In this document: piece by piece, positions 43,323 to 52,049 of the stretch
Position numbering within the stretch: position 1 is the stretch's first letter
Layout of the letters: each line of letters starts with the position of its first letter
Assembly: GCA_963772335.1 (NCBI GenBank)
Contig: CAVYXF010000003.1
Coordinates: forward strand, 806,001 to 870,000
Length of the DNA: 64,000 nucleotides
Direction: 5' to 3'
Source: CAVYXF01 sp963772335
GTDB taxonomy: Bacteria; Pseudomonadota; Alphaproteobacteria; Rhizobiales; Rhodomicrobiaceae
Program-made: the position numbers and the translations under genes
Notes under the pieces: model-generated
What the model saw: only the letters and a program-made list of their open reading frames with translations
Database searches by the model: none
Told to the model about the DNA's origin: nothing

Positions 43323-44864
43323 ATGAATTTTAACGCACTCGGTCTAAGTCCGAAAGTATTAGAGGCCATTACGGCCGCCGGGTTTGAAACCCCCACTCCA
43401 ATTCAGCAGCAGGCAATCCCTCCGGCCCTCGAAGGCCGTGATATCATTGGTATTGCCCAGACTGGGACAGGCAAGACCGCCTCCTTCGTGCTGCCGATGC
43501 TCACCCGTCTCGAAACCGGCCGGGCCCGAGCGCGAATGCCGCGCTCCCTGATCCTAGAGCCGACCCGAGAGCTCGCCGCCCAGGTGGCGCAGGCCTTTGA
43601 GCAGCTCGGGGCGAATCACAAATTCACCGTCGCGCTGCTGATCGGCGGCGTGGCGTTCGATGAGCAGTTCCGCAAGCTCGATCGCGGCGCCGACGTGCTG
43701 ATCGCGACGCCCGGCCGCCTGATGGACCACTACGGGCGCGGCAAGCTGCTGCTCAACGCGGTGGAAATCCTGGTCATCGACGAAGCCGACCGGATGCTCG
43801 ACATGGGCTTCATCCCCGATATCGAGCGAATCTGTGGTTTTCTTCCGCCAGCACGCCAGACCCTGTTCTTCTCGGCAACCATGCCGCCCGAGATCCGGAA
43901 ACTGACCCAGCGTTTCCTCAACAATCCCGAGCAGATCGCCATCGCGCCGCAGGACACCACGGCCCGCACCATCGTCCAGCGGCTGAAATTTTCGCCCGAC
44001 GACAGTACGGCCAAGCGCGAAGTGCTGCGCGAGCTGATCAAAGACAGCAATGTCAAGAACGCGATCATCTTCTGCAATCGCAAGCGCGATGTCGGCATTC
44101 TCCTGAAATCGCTTCTGAAGCACGGCTTCAATGCCGGCGCGCTGCATGGCGATATGGAGCAGAGCGCCCGCACGGCGACGCTCAATGCTTTCCGGCGCGG
44201 CGACATCACTTATCTCGCTGCCAGCGACGTCGCCGCACGCGGGCTGGACATTCCCGACGTCAGCCACGTCTTCAATTTCGACGTGCCGATCTCGCCGGAG
44301 GACTATGTCCACCGCGTTGGGCGCACCGGCCGTGCCGGCAAGGAAGGCTTCGCCGCCATGCTGGTCACGCCCTCCGACATGGAGGCGGTGCGCGCGATCG
44401 AGAAACTCTGCCGGGAAAAGATCGAATGGCTTGATGGCGAGCCTTCTCCCGAGTTGCTGGAATCCGGCAAGGGAGACCGCCGCCGGCGCTCCCGCGGCCG
44501 CGCAGGCGACAAAGGCGAATTCCGCGCCAGCAAACCGTCCTCCGGGCGCCCCGATCGCCCGCGTTCGCGCAGGGGCAACGAGCAAGCTGACTCAGCCGGC
44601 GAAAGCCGCCCAGCCAAGCCCGCCGCCAGCAACGGCAAGGGCCGCAGAGAGCAGGGCCGCGACCATGCCGCCGCCGAGCGGACCAGTACTCCAGCGCCGG
44701 CCGTCGTCACGCCTTGGCCGGGACGCGAGGAGCGCCCCCGCCCTGTGCCGCAGCAGCCAACCCGCGGACGGCGCGGCATGCGCCAGGAACCGGAGGAGGC
44801 CGTGGTTGGTCTCGGAGATCTGGTTCCTGCCTTCCTGACGAATCCCGTCCGCCGCGCGAAGTAA
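43323..44864 (+). CDS. rhlE: DEAD-box ATP-dependent RNA helicase, RhlE type
   Basis: RNA-unwinding ATPase of 513 residues. All helicase motifs are present: Q motif (FETPTPIQQQAIP), AQTGTGKT, PTRELAAQV, DEAD in VIDEADRMLDMGF, SATMP, and HRVGRTGRAGKEG in the second RecA domain. After residue 390 comes a long basic, disordered tail with Arg/Lys/Pro-rich stretches that probably binds RNA, ending in GRRGMRQEPE and a short tail. Upstream 282 bases (43041-43322) hold no gene and may be a long 5' leader, as in cold-shock helicases; that is inference. Confidence 0.93.
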   Translation: MNFNALGLSPKVLEAITAAGFETPTPIQQQAIPPALEGRDIIGIAQTGTGKTASFVLPMLTRLETGRARARMPRSLILEPTRELAAQVAQAFEQLGANHKFTVALLIGGVAFDEQFRKLDRGADVLIATPGRLMDHYGRGKLLLNAVEILVIDEADRMLDMGFIPDIERICGFLPPARQTLFFSATMPPEIRKLTQRFLNNPEQIAIAPQDTTARTIVQRLKFSPDDSTAKREVLRELIKDSNVKNAIIFCNRKRDVGILLKSLLKHGFNAGALHGDMEQSARTATLNAFRRGDITYLAASDVAARGLDIPDVSHVFNFDVPISPEDYVHRVGRTGRAGKEGFAAMLVTPSDMEAVRAIEKLCREKIEWLDGEPSPELLESGKGDRRRRSRGRAGDKGEFRASKPSSGRPDRPRSRRGNEQADSAGESRPAKPAASNGKGRREQGRDHAAAERTSTPAPAVVTPWPGREERPRPVPQQPTRGRRGMRQEPEEAVVGLGDLVPAFLTNPVRRAK

Positions 44865-45041
44865 CCCGCCTTTTTGCCTTCAACCGCGCTCAGTCATTAC
44901 CTAATGAGCTGAGCGTGGCGTCGGCTCACTTTCCGATCCTTCCTTCCTCGCTCTGCGCTACAATCAAGCGGATGATAGCTGCGGCGCTGCTGCCGCTTTG
45001 CGTCCGCGGCGGCTGTCGCTGCCAATACTCGAGGGAAGGGC

Positions 45042-45204
45042 ATGCGAGACATCAACGATAAAACCCTCGACAGTTTCATCGAGTTCGGGCGCAGCAAGCC
45101 TCGCCTGCCACTCGCTCGGCCGACAGATGCAGAGCTGGGTGCGCTTCAGCGAAGGGTGGGAGCTGGTCGCCGCCCATGTCAGCATCATCGGCGGGCAGCG
45201 CTGA
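45042..45204 (+). pseudogene. Decayed AtzH-like (SnoaL-fold) protein remnant
   Basis: One frame ending at 45204 spells LGRQMQSWVRF and FSEGWELVAAHVSIIGG, closely resembling the C-terminal strands of AtzH-like/DUF3225 small proteins, which end in GRQxQTWVRxxxGWRxVAAHVS. No ATG or folded N-terminal part precedes it in that frame. A start with GAGGGAAGGG lies in another frame at 45042 (MRDINDKTLDSFIEF), which may be the family's N-terminus. So the middle seems deleted and the frame lost. The rest of 44865-45341 shows nothing I recognise. Confidence 0.45.
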
Positions 45205-45341
45205 CCTGCCATAGCGATCGCCGCCGCCAGCAACACTTGCCAACGCACAGGAACGCAGAGAACGCCAGAGGTGTTATCTGCTATGCTTGTCTTGTTCCTG
45301 ACGAAGCAAAGCAGATCGGATAAAATTCAGCGGAGGCAAGG

Positions 45342-45575
45342 ATGACGCTCATCTTACTTGGTGCGCTGCTGTTTCTGGCAGGCGTGGTCTATACAGCTAT
45401 GCAGCCGCTCAAGGGTCGGCTGAGCCGTCCGAGATCGGTCAGCCCGACGCCGCAGGGCAAGACGCTGGAGCCGGAAAGCCCGGGGCGGGGCTTCAGCCTA
45501 TCGGCGAACTGGCCCGGCCTGTTGATGATTGCGCTGGGCAGCGTGCTTCTGCTCCTTGCGGCTGCAGCCTTGTAA
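45342..45575 (+). CDS. Small two-span membrane protein
   Basis: 77 residues: an N-terminal hydrophobic helix (LILLGALLFLAGVVYTAM), a short basic loop rich in Ser/Pro, and a C-terminal helix (PGLLMIALGSVLLLLAAAAL). GGAGG lies about seven bases before ATG 45342. A hairpin-like membrane protein with a loop on one side; unknown function. Separate from its neighbours by more than 100 bases. Confidence 0.6.
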   Translation: MTLILLGALLFLAGVVYTAMQPLKGRLSRPRSVSPTPQGKTLEPESPGRGFSLSANWPGLLMIALGSVLLLLAAAAL

Positions 45576-45730
45576 TGTGATCACGGCGCCGGAGGCTGGT
45601 GGAATCCTTTGCCTCTCCGATTGAGGATTGTTGCTCGACCGAGATTTATTCAAGCCGTGGCCGAGGAGCCATAGTGCGCTTCCATTTTCGCGCGCATGAT
45701 GCGGCAATTTTCCAACGCACAGCTTGAGGT

Positions 45731-46030
45731 ATGCCCTTGTTCTCCGCCCGTCTGACTGCCCTGGTCGCACTCTCCATGGTCGGCTTTGCCGCGCCGGCCG
45801 ATGCCGCCTGCCAGAAGCTCGCCTTTTCCGTGAATGACTACGGCAAGGAAGGTCCGAGCCGGGATGCCCAGGCGCTGCTCGACAATTATATCCAGCGCTG
45901 GACTGCCGAGCAGGGCATCAAGAAATATACGGTCGGCAAAAAGGATGTTGCTTGCGAGCTTTTCCTCGACGTCGGCCTGTTCGACGAGCACACCTGCAAG
46001 GCGACCGCCAACGTCTGCTGGACCAAATAG
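45731..46030 (+). CDS. Small secreted Cys-containing protein, unknown
   Basis: 99 residues with a signal peptide (LTALVALSMVGFAAPADA) and an 75-residue mature part bearing four Cys (ACQKLAF, VACELFL, HTCKAT, NVCWTK), suggesting two disulfides in the periplasm. Conserved-looking helix RDAQALLDNYIQRWTAEQG. ATG 45731 starts the signal peptide; the ribosome site (TTGAGG) is fair. A minus-strand frame over the same bases lacks these features and is rejected. Confidence 0.65.
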   Translation: MPLFSARLTALVALSMVGFAAPADAACQKLAFSVNDYGKEGPSRDAQALLDNYIQRWTAEQGIKKYTVGKKDVACELFLDVGLFDEHTCKATANVCWTK

Positions 46031-46082
46031 GCACGGGGCGCAAAGCTGCGCAGGCATCCGCAGCCGCACGGGCAAGGGCGTC

Positions 46083-47027
46083 TCACATGCCGTAGAGCCG
46101 TGAGGCGGCTCTGCTGATGAAGGCCGCCGTCAGGTCCGGTGCAGTGACCGGGAGCATGTGACCGCCTGAGGTCAGCACCAACTCGCTTCCTGGCAGTTTT
46201 TCCTTCAGCACAAGCGCGTGCTCCCTATAGTCGAGCACCTGGTCCTGCTGGCCGTGAAGAACGCTGACCGGAACGGAAAGAGAGCCGTAGCGCGGAACCA
46301 TATCCGCAAGCATCCGGCTCGCTAGCACAATATCGAGTGCAGCGGCCTGGAAGACGCAAGGGCGCAGGCTCAGCGTGCAGCCGGCTTTGACCGAGAAGTC
46401 CTCGGGCACCGGATCAGGCCTGAAGACAGAGGTGAGAACGCTGTGGCGGCGGACAATTGACCAGGGCGTGACGAGCGTCCAAGAGACGAGCCAGCGAAGC
46501 AGTGCGGATTCGATCGCAAGCGCCCTGAACCGGGGCGGAAGCGCCGTCATCCTGTTGGTGAGCGGGCAGATGAGGGCGAGGCCGCCCACCGCATTTTGAT
46601 GGCGTAGGGCGACGGCCAGAGCCACAGCCGCGCCAAGGGAATGTCCGACCAGCAGCGGCCGCTCCAGTCCCAGCCGGTGTATCGCCTCGGCGATCGTGTC
46701 CGCCTGCGCCTCGAGACCGCCCGACGTCTCCGGATGCCAGTCGGAGTGACCGCAACCCGGCCGATCGATCAGGATGACACGGAATTTGTGCTGGAGCCGG
46801 TCGAGAAGAGCGTAGCGGAAATGTCCCATCTGCCCGCCGAGACCGTGCACCAAAACGATGCCCCGGCCGCGCCCCGCTTCGAGATAGTGGAGGCGTGCGC
46901 CCCGCACCGATAGGAAGCGGCCATGCGGCGGCAATCTGTCGACGCCTCGCGCGGTTACCGCTGTGATCAGGACGAGACTCAGCAGGACAGCAAAAGGCGC
47001 GGCGAAGCAGATCGTAAGCAACAGCAT
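46083..47027 (-). CDS. Alpha/beta hydrolase, membrane-anchored
   Basis: 314 residues with an N-terminal hydrophobic segment (LTICFAAPFAVLLSLVLITAV) that acts as anchor or signal, then an alpha/beta-hydrolase fold. The oxyanion motif LVHGLGG, nucleophile elbow VGHSLGAAV, acid in HGQQDQVLD and the catalytic His in TSGGHMLPV are all in place, so an esterase or lipase-type activity is likely. Substrate unknown. Convergent with the small secreted protein gene. Confidence 0.85.
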   Translation of the reverse strand: MLLLTICFAAPFAVLLSLVLITAVTARGVDRLPPHGRFLSVRGARLHYLEAGRGRGIVLVHGLGGQMGHFRYALLDRLQHKFRVILIDRPGCGHSDWHPETSGGLEAQADTIAEAIHRLGLERPLLVGHSLGAAVALAVALRHQNAVGGLALICPLTNRMTALPPRFRALAIESALLRWLVSWTLVTPWSIVRRHSVLTSVFRPDPVPEDFSVKAGCTLSLRPCVFQAAALDIVLASRMLADMVPRYGSLSVPVSVLHGQQDQVLDYREHALVLKEKLPGSELVLTSGGHMLPVTAPDLTAAFISRAASRLYGM

Positions 47028-47494
47028 CTGTCATAGGACCAAGGTTGACGGCACCTCTCCCCTCCGGATGACCGGCTGAGACATGCGCGCTGCCTGGGCA
47101 ACGGCCTTGAGAAATCGGGCAGAGAAGAGCGCCGAAACACGCCGTTCCGGTCTCGACAGCTAGAGCTTTGGCTAAGCACAGGCGTCGGGGGGAACTGACT
47201 AAGTCGGAACGTAGAGGAGAAGCTGCGGTTCCTGTTTAGGAAAAATCCAGTTACCGATTCTGGCAAAGATCGATCAATTTGCGATTTGATCGCTCAATAA
47301 TGGACTGCGATCAGCGGCTCGGCGGTAGAAACGCAGAACGTGACAGCCGCACCAGTGCAGATCGGCCGCGATGCTGTTCGATTGGCGTCCCCTCTCCATC
47401 AAACTACGCTAAGCCTTCGCGCAACAGCCTGCCCGCAGCGGGCGAAGTAATCCCCTGGTAGGACATTCGACCTTTTTTTTAAGGCTCAATCGCC
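47028..47494. other. Gene-free spacer upstream of ssrA
   Basis: About 470 bases without a convincing gene. An inverted repeat CGATCAA/TTGATCG (47271-47277 and 47286-47292) and a run of eight T (47473-47480) just before the tmRNA are the only structures seen. The promoter of ssrA should be here. Confidence 0.5.
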
Positions 47495-47850
47495 CTATAT
47501 TTAGATCGCCGGCAACGGCTATGGCGATAAATGGCAGTCGCAATAAACTCATCGGACCCGGGGGCGGTACCCGGCGCCTCCACCATAAGCCCGCGGAGCC
47601 CTATCCGGCGCGGGTTTGTGATGGGGGCGAAATAGGATCGACGAGAGTGTAAAGGGCATGTTTTCGCTCGGCATGGTTCCGCCGTTATCGGGCCAAAATT
47701 ATAGTTGCCAACGACAACTATGCTGAGGTTCGCCTCGCCGCGTAACGCGGTGCGGTTAGCCGTACTCAAGTCCTAGACGTTCAGCACGGCTAGGCGCGGT
47801 TTGGAGGGCACCGGGCAACAGAAGCCCTCCACCCGGCTGGGGCCGTTTCT
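47495..47850 (+). ncRNA. ssrA: tmRNA, two-piece (circularly permuted) form
   Basis: Rescues stalled ribosomes and tags their products for proteolysis. The 3' acceptor piece is encoded first: its T-arm (CCCGGGGGCGGTACCCGG) and CGCCTCCACCA end at 47585. A spacer with a CCCGCG/CGCGGG hairpin follows (47586-47622) and is removed. The coding piece begins GGGGGCG at 47623, which pairs with CGCCTCC of the acceptor, then GGATCGACG. The tag frame at 47707-47745 reads ANDNYAEVRLAA and stop, ending in the ClpX signal LAA. A pseudoknot follows (47803-47809 with 47824-47830; 47811-47815 with 47832-47836). Outer ends are approximate. Confidence 0.93.
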
Positions 47851-47894
47851 CCCGCCGGTTCATGCGGCGCTCAACCCTTTTCGACGACGGTGTG

Positions 47895-48467
47895 ATGTCA
47901 GAGGACAAGATCCGTTACGATATCTTGGCCAGCGAGGCCCTGCGCGGCATCATTCGCACGGTCCTGCAGCGGATACAAAAGCGCGGGCTCCCCGGCGATC
48001 ATCATTTTTACATCACTTTCGATACCACAGCGCCTGGCGTCATCCTTTCCAAGCGTCTGAAGGACAAGTACCCGCTCGACATGATCATCGTGCTCCAGCA
48101 CAAATTCTGGGACCTGATGGTGTTTGAGGACCGTTTCGAGGTGAAGCTGTCCTTCAACAACGTGCCGGAGCGGCTCGTGATCCCTTTTGCCGCGATCAAG
48201 AGCTTCGTCGACCCCAGCGTACAGTTCGGCTTCAATCCCAACCTGTTCGCGCCTGCCTCGGCGGCTACTGAGCCAGCAACCCTCACACCGAATGCGCCCA
48301 CCGCCCCGCCAGAGCGCACCGCCCTGCCCCGTCCGGCCGTTGAGGAAGGACGTGCGCTCGCCAGCGAGCCGGTCGATCCCGCACCGGAGCCAGCCTTTCA
48401 CCAGGAGGAGCAGCCGGACCGGAAGGCGGCAAATGTTGTCGAGCTTGATCTCTTCCGCAAAAAGTAA
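47895..48467 (+). CDS. sspB: ClpXP adaptor SspB, alpha type
   Basis: Binds the ssrA tag of rescued proteins and delivers them to ClpXP. 190 residues from ATG 47895 (MSEDKIRYDILASEALRG). The tag-binding core is well kept (GLPGDHHFYITFDTTAPGV, PLDMIIVLQHKFWDL, LSFNNVPERLVIPFAAIKSF). A Pro/Ala/Glu-rich linker then leads to the C-terminal ClpX-binding tail NVVELDLFRKK. It lies just 45 bases after the tmRNA gene, so tag and adaptor are neighbours. A frame start at 47862 adds residues read from the tmRNA tail. Confidence 0.94.
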   Translation: MSEDKIRYDILASEALRGIIRTVLQRIQKRGLPGDHHFYITFDTTAPGVILSKRLKDKYPLDMIIVLQHKFWDLMVFEDRFEVKLSFNNVPERLVIPFAAIKSFVDPSVQFGFNPNLFAPASAATEPATLTPNAPTAPPERTALPRPAVEEGRALASEPVDPAPEPAFHQEEQPDRKAANVVELDLFRKK

Positions 48468-48648
48468 GCCTTTCGCCGGCAAAGGCCGCGTCACGCATTA
48501 CTGCGGCGCACATGGCCAGCTCCATTGGCAATTCGTCAGCAAGTTTCGGAGTTTGCAGCAGGTCTCCATGCCCTAAATCACCTGCGTAAACGCACCCGCC
48601 TTCCCGCCGGTCCCGAGCCTCCGCGAAGGTCCGCAACAGGAAAGTCTC

Positions 48649-49606
48649 ATGTCTGCGCCAAAAATGACCCTCCAGGACTGGGGGATGCTGATCGTGCTGT
48701 CCGTTCTGTGGGGCGGCTCCTTCTTTTTCGCCGGCGTCACGCTGAAGGAGGTCACGCATCACGCGCTTGCCTTCGCCCGCGTGTTTGTTGCCGCGCTCAC
48801 TTTGGGACTCATTGTCATTTTCCTGCGCCTGCCCTTCCCGCAGCGCCCAGCATTCTGGGCCGGCGTGGCGCTGCTCTCGCTATTCAGCTGCGCCATCCCG
48901 TTTTCGCTGCTCTACTGGGCGCAGACACATATCGCCTCGGGCCTGGCGGCGATTATCAACGCCATGACGCCGATATGGACCCTCTTGATCGCCCATCTCT
49001 TCACCAGGGACGAAAAAATCGACGCGCAGCGCCTGGTTGGCGTGCTGGCGGGTCTTGCGGGCGTGGCGATCATCGTTGGTCCTTCCGCCCTGGGTCATGT
49101 CGATGGTGATCTGTGGGCCGAGGCCGCCGTTGTCGGCGCTGGCTTGTGCTACGCGATTGCCGGCGTCTATGGCCGCAGATTTCGGCGGCCATTCGCCGGT
49201 CATCATGTCCTTCGGCCAGATGGCATTCGGCTCGCTGTTCCTGCTGCCGGTGATGCTACTCGCGGGGCCTGTGCTGCGCGTGCCGACGCCAAGCCCGGTC
49301 ACAATTGCCGCCGTGCTCGCCCTCGGCACGCTCTCGACGGCGCTGGCCTATGTGATGTTCTTCCGCATCCTCACCCGGGCCGGCGCGACCAACACCATGC
49401 TGGTCACACTCTTGGTGCCGGTGAGCGCGATCCTGCTCGGCGTGCTTATCCTCGGCGAGACCATCCAGCCGCGCCAATTCGCCGGCCTGTCGCTGATCGC
49501 GCTCGGCCTGCTCATCAATGACGGGCGCCCGCTGCAATATCTGCGCACCAGGCTGCTTCGCATCTGGCATGGCCCCGAAGCTTCTCTTGCTGGTCGCGGA
49601 CGATAA
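48649..49606 (+). pseudogene. DMT-family (EamA) transporter with a one-base frameshift
   Basis: Ten-span drug/metabolite transporter split over two frames. The first EamA repeat begins at ATG 48649 (SD AGGAAAG) with LIVLSVLWGGSFFFAGVTL. It runs through WAQTHIASGLAAIINAMTPI to IAGVYGRRF near 49180. The second repeat continues in another frame as HSPVIMSFGQMAFGSLFLLP, LGTLSTALAYVMFFRIL and VSAILLGVLILGETI, ending at 49606. One extra base in the G/C-rich run near 49182-49188 explains it. All spans are otherwise intact: recent pseudogene or sequencing error. Confidence 0.82.
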
Positions 49607-49725
49607 ACGTCCGCCTTGGGCCAAGAAGAGACCAAAAGCGCTAACCATCCATCACTCGCTAAAACTGTGAGCTTGCAGAAAATACAATCAGGGGGGAATC
49701 GCGAATAAAGGCGCATGCGAGCGGC

Positions 49726-50169
49726 ATGAAATGCGCTCCGCCACTGATCGCCCTTTCCATTATGCTCGCCGGTTGCGCCATCGAACGCGCGCAAGTTGCT
49801 AAATCGGCGCAGTCGCAAATGAACGGCATGAGCCGCGAGCAGGTGCTTGCCTGCATGGGGCCGCCGGGCCAGCGTATGACGGAGGGGCAGACTAAGGTGT
49901 GGAGCTACGGTTCCGGCGGCAAGACCATTGCTCATGCATTTGGAAACTCAAGCACGACTGGATCGGCGATGATCTCGCGCAATTCGATCTACGGCAGCGC
50001 CAGCACAACGTCGTCAGGCACTGCCATCGCCGAACGCCGGTATTGCGTCGTCAACGTCATCATGGCTGGTGGCACAGTGAGTGCGGTGAACTATTCCGGC
50101 CCGACCGGCGGCCTTTTGACGGGCGACGAGCAGTGCGCATATGCAGTGCGCCCGTGCGTGAAAAAATGA
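49726..50169 (+). CDS. Lipoprotein with SmpA/OmlA-like core
   Basis: 147 residues with a lipobox (SIMLAGC, lipidated Cys at about residue 17) so anchored in the outer or inner membrane. After it, AKSAQSQMNGMSREQVLACMGPPGQR is the pattern of the small SmpA/OmlA-type fold found in envelope-assembly lipoproteins, here with a Ser/Thr/Gly-rich insert and further Cys residues (RRYCVVNVIM, EQCAYAVRPC). Not enough to call it BamE itself. Single gene. Confidence 0.75.
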   Translation: MKCAPPLIALSIMLAGCAIERAQVAKSAQSQMNGMSREQVLACMGPPGQRMTEGQTKVWSYGSGGKTIAHAFGNSSTTGSAMISRNSIYGSASTTSSGTAIAERRYCVVNVIMAGGTVSAVNYSGPTGGLLTGDEQCAYAVRPCVKK

Positions 50170-50288
50170 TTTCCCTCTCGCAGCACTATACCGGCTAAGG
50201 GCCACAACCGGCCGTTGGCCCGCAGGTCTTGGCACTTGTGTTTTTACGCAGGCAATGCATAACAGCCGAAAGGTTGGAGTGTAGTACA

Positions 50289-50744
50289 ATGGCCTCCCGA
50301 GCTCGCAAAAGAATTCATCAGGCCGCGGAACATCTTCAGGCACAGGCCAAGAAGCGGCGCATTGTCTGGCCGCTGCTTATTCACCGTGTAAGTTCCGGTG
50401 ACTTCGGCTTAACTGCCCGAATAGCAGAGTTTTTCCGGGAGCGAGGGTTCTCGGTCGATGTGCGAGATGTGCGGGTTCCGTTTCCGTTGAAGAGGCGCAG
50501 TTACAAACTCATTCTAGTCGTATGGACGAGAGAACAGAGGGCCGGACGGTCGCGCATGAACTTTCAAGTGCCTTCCCGTTTGCCAATCAGATCATCTACT
50601 CCGACGAGGAGCTGGCGGACTTTATCGACGATGCCTTACATATTCGGCAAAGAATGCCTCTTATCCGCGACATGCTTGAGCGGAAGCTTCGGGAGGGCAG
50701 TTCAAAAGAAAGTATCCGGTATGCTCGCCGTAGCACGTGGCTGA
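50289..50744 (+). CDS. Island protein, N-terminal part; possible TIR-like fold, apparently frameshifted
   Basis: From ATG 50289 the first 85 residues read as an alternating alpha/beta fold: RRIVWPLLIH (strand), DFGLTARIAEFFRERG (helix), FSVDVRDV (strand), KLILVVWT (strand). This order is like the start of a TIR domain, but no catalytic Glu can be placed with confidence. After about 50520 the frame turns into low-quality sequence and stops at 50744. An overlapping frame, open from 50402 to 51130, continues sensibly as EGRTVAHELSSAFPF. I read this as one gene with a lost or gained base, but two overlapping genes are possible. Confidence 0.45.
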   Translation: MASRARKRIHQAAEHLQAQAKKRRIVWPLLIHRVSSGDFGLTARIAEFFRERGFSVDVRDVRVPFPLKRRSYKLILVVWTREQRAGRSRMNFQVPSRLPIRSSTPTRSWRTLSTMPYIFGKECLLSATCLSGSFGRAVQKKVSGMLAVARG

Positions 50745-51130
50745 AAAAGGAAGTCGATAAGCTTAAGCAGGCACGAAAGTTCGTTACTGCGGAATATTTG
50801 ATGAGTGCGCAGACGATAGAAACTCTGGAAGAGGAAGAGATTCTGCAGCGGCGCGCGATGATGGCTCATCAGATGGTAAACACCGATCAAAACTCATCGT
50901 GGGAAGCACTTCTTTACGACCCATCAAAAGCGTATATCGGCCAGCCCCCCCGATTTGCGGATTTTGGTCTTAAGGAGAAAAGACTTTATCCAGTGGCGCC
51001 GGTCGCGCTTTATCTGGCCGCTGTTGCTCTAAGCGTTGTCTACTGGCCGCCTTCATTCGAGTTCTTGGAAGCCGCAGCAGCGTTGGCCGCGGTACTCCAT
51101 CTGTATCTCTCGCGGAGGCCTGTGAGATGA
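50522..51130 (+). CDS. Island protein, C-terminal membrane part
   Basis: 202 residues if begun at ATG 50522, though no ribosome site precedes that codon. Sequence: FANQIIYSDEELADFIDDAL (end of the possible TIR-like domain), a long charged helical region (LKKEVDKLKQARKFV, IETLEEEEILQRRAM) and two C-terminal membrane spans (PVAPVALYLAAVALSVVYW and LEAAAALAAVLHLYL). Probably the second half of the gene that begins at 50289. Codon use is AT-richer than the flanks. Its stop overlaps the next start by four bases (ATGA), so the two are translationally coupled. Confidence 0.55.
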   Translation: MDERTEGRTVAHELSSAFPFANQIIYSDEELADFIDDALHIRQRMPLIRDMLERKLREGSSKESIRYARRSTWLKKEVDKLKQARKFVTAEYLMSAQTIETLEEEEILQRRAMMAHQMVNTDQNSSWEALLYDPSKAYIGQPPRFADFGLKEKRLYPVAPVALYLAAVALSVVYWPPSFEFLEAAAALAAVLHLYLSRRPVR

Positions 51131-51717
51131 TCTGGTGGTTGGGGGTGGCTGTAAGTCTACTTGTTATAGCCTATACCGCAGCCGGGTTCCGCTTGAGCCT
51201 CTACCTCTTCAGGAAAAATCCCGGCTCAGGACTAATGTTTTTTGGGGCGCATATGGTCGCAGGTGCGAGCGGCAAGATAATCCTTTCGTCTGTGGATTTT
51301 GAGTTTAAGCACAGCCCCACATGGGAATCCGTTGCCGGAGCTCTTCGGATAACCCCCAATAGTCCTGACAACGGCACTATAACGATGATGCTGGGCGGGT
51401 TGGCACTGGTAGTCGTGGGCGCCATCATTTTCCAGCCTGAGAGTCGGAAGCGGAGCAAGCCAGGCTGGCTATTCAGGGTTTGGGATTGGCTACGCGGGAA
51501 TACCGAGAAAAGGCACACCGATGCTGAGTTGGCTCGCTTAAGGGAAAGCATGAAAGCACTAGGTATCAAGCCGAGCCGCAGATGCAGTTGTGGCAGGCGA
51601 AGCATCCCCCACTCGGAGACAGCGAAGGGCAACTCAAACCAGTCAAACGAAGCCATAAGCCGGGCGGCGACGAAAAAAGCCTTCGTGGTGTTGGGGTGGA
51701 GTTTACGCCTTCCATAG
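51127..51717 (+). CDS. Two-span membrane protein coupled to the island gene
   Basis: 196 residues, ATG 51127 overlapping the previous TGA. N-terminal span WWLGVAVSLLVIAYTAAGF, an extracytoplasmic-looking segment of about 70 residues with FEFKHSPTWESVAGALRI, a second span (MMLGGLALVVVGAIIF), then a basic cytoplasmic tail with a helical part (TDAELARLRESMKALGI) and two Cys (RRCSCGRR). No family recognised. The overlap makes it a partner of the upstream gene; together they may form a small membrane complex. Confidence 0.6.
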   Translation: MIWWLGVAVSLLVIAYTAAGFRLSLYLFRKNPGSGLMFFGAHMVAGASGKIILSSVDFEFKHSPTWESVAGALRITPNSPDNGTITMMLGGLALVVVGAIIFQPESRKRSKPGWLFRVWDWLRGNTEKRHTDAELARLRESMKALGIKPSRRCSCGRRSIPHSETAKGNSNQSNEAISRAATKKAFVVLGWSLRLP

Positions 51718-51992
51718 CGGCCTTCCACTGTTGTGAAAGAACCTCCTTTTCAGGCGCTCGTGCAACTCGTCAGAATTATGGCCGCATGGTTTGCTAACGT
51801 CCTGAGGTAGGTTGCTCCAGTAGATAGCATTTTGGCGAGCGCTGCGGTTCTTACAATGTCCGAGTGGGTCAGGAGCGGTAGTCCGGCGACGCTTCTGGCG
51901 GGCTTTGATGCGTTAACCCGCCCTTCACCACGCCTCAGCTTTCCCCGCCGACTTTATCCCCGGGTCCCCTTCCCGCGCATACACTCGGCTCG

Positions 51993-52049
51993 TTCCTTCC
52001 CCTGAGGGACGCACGGGCACTCGAGACCGTCTCACCGTGGGGGAAGGAA
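51993..52049. repeat. 10-base perfect inverted repeat
   Basis: TTCCTTCCCC (51993-52002) and GGGGAAGGAA (52040-52049) with a 37-base spacer. It could form a stable hairpin in DNA or RNA. Confidence 0.7.

Noticed and set aside
44964..45248. Minus-strand frame of 94 codons starting MRWQVLLAAAIA
   Set aside because: It looks faintly like a signal peptide but runs antisense to the AtzH-like remnant and has no sensible mature part.
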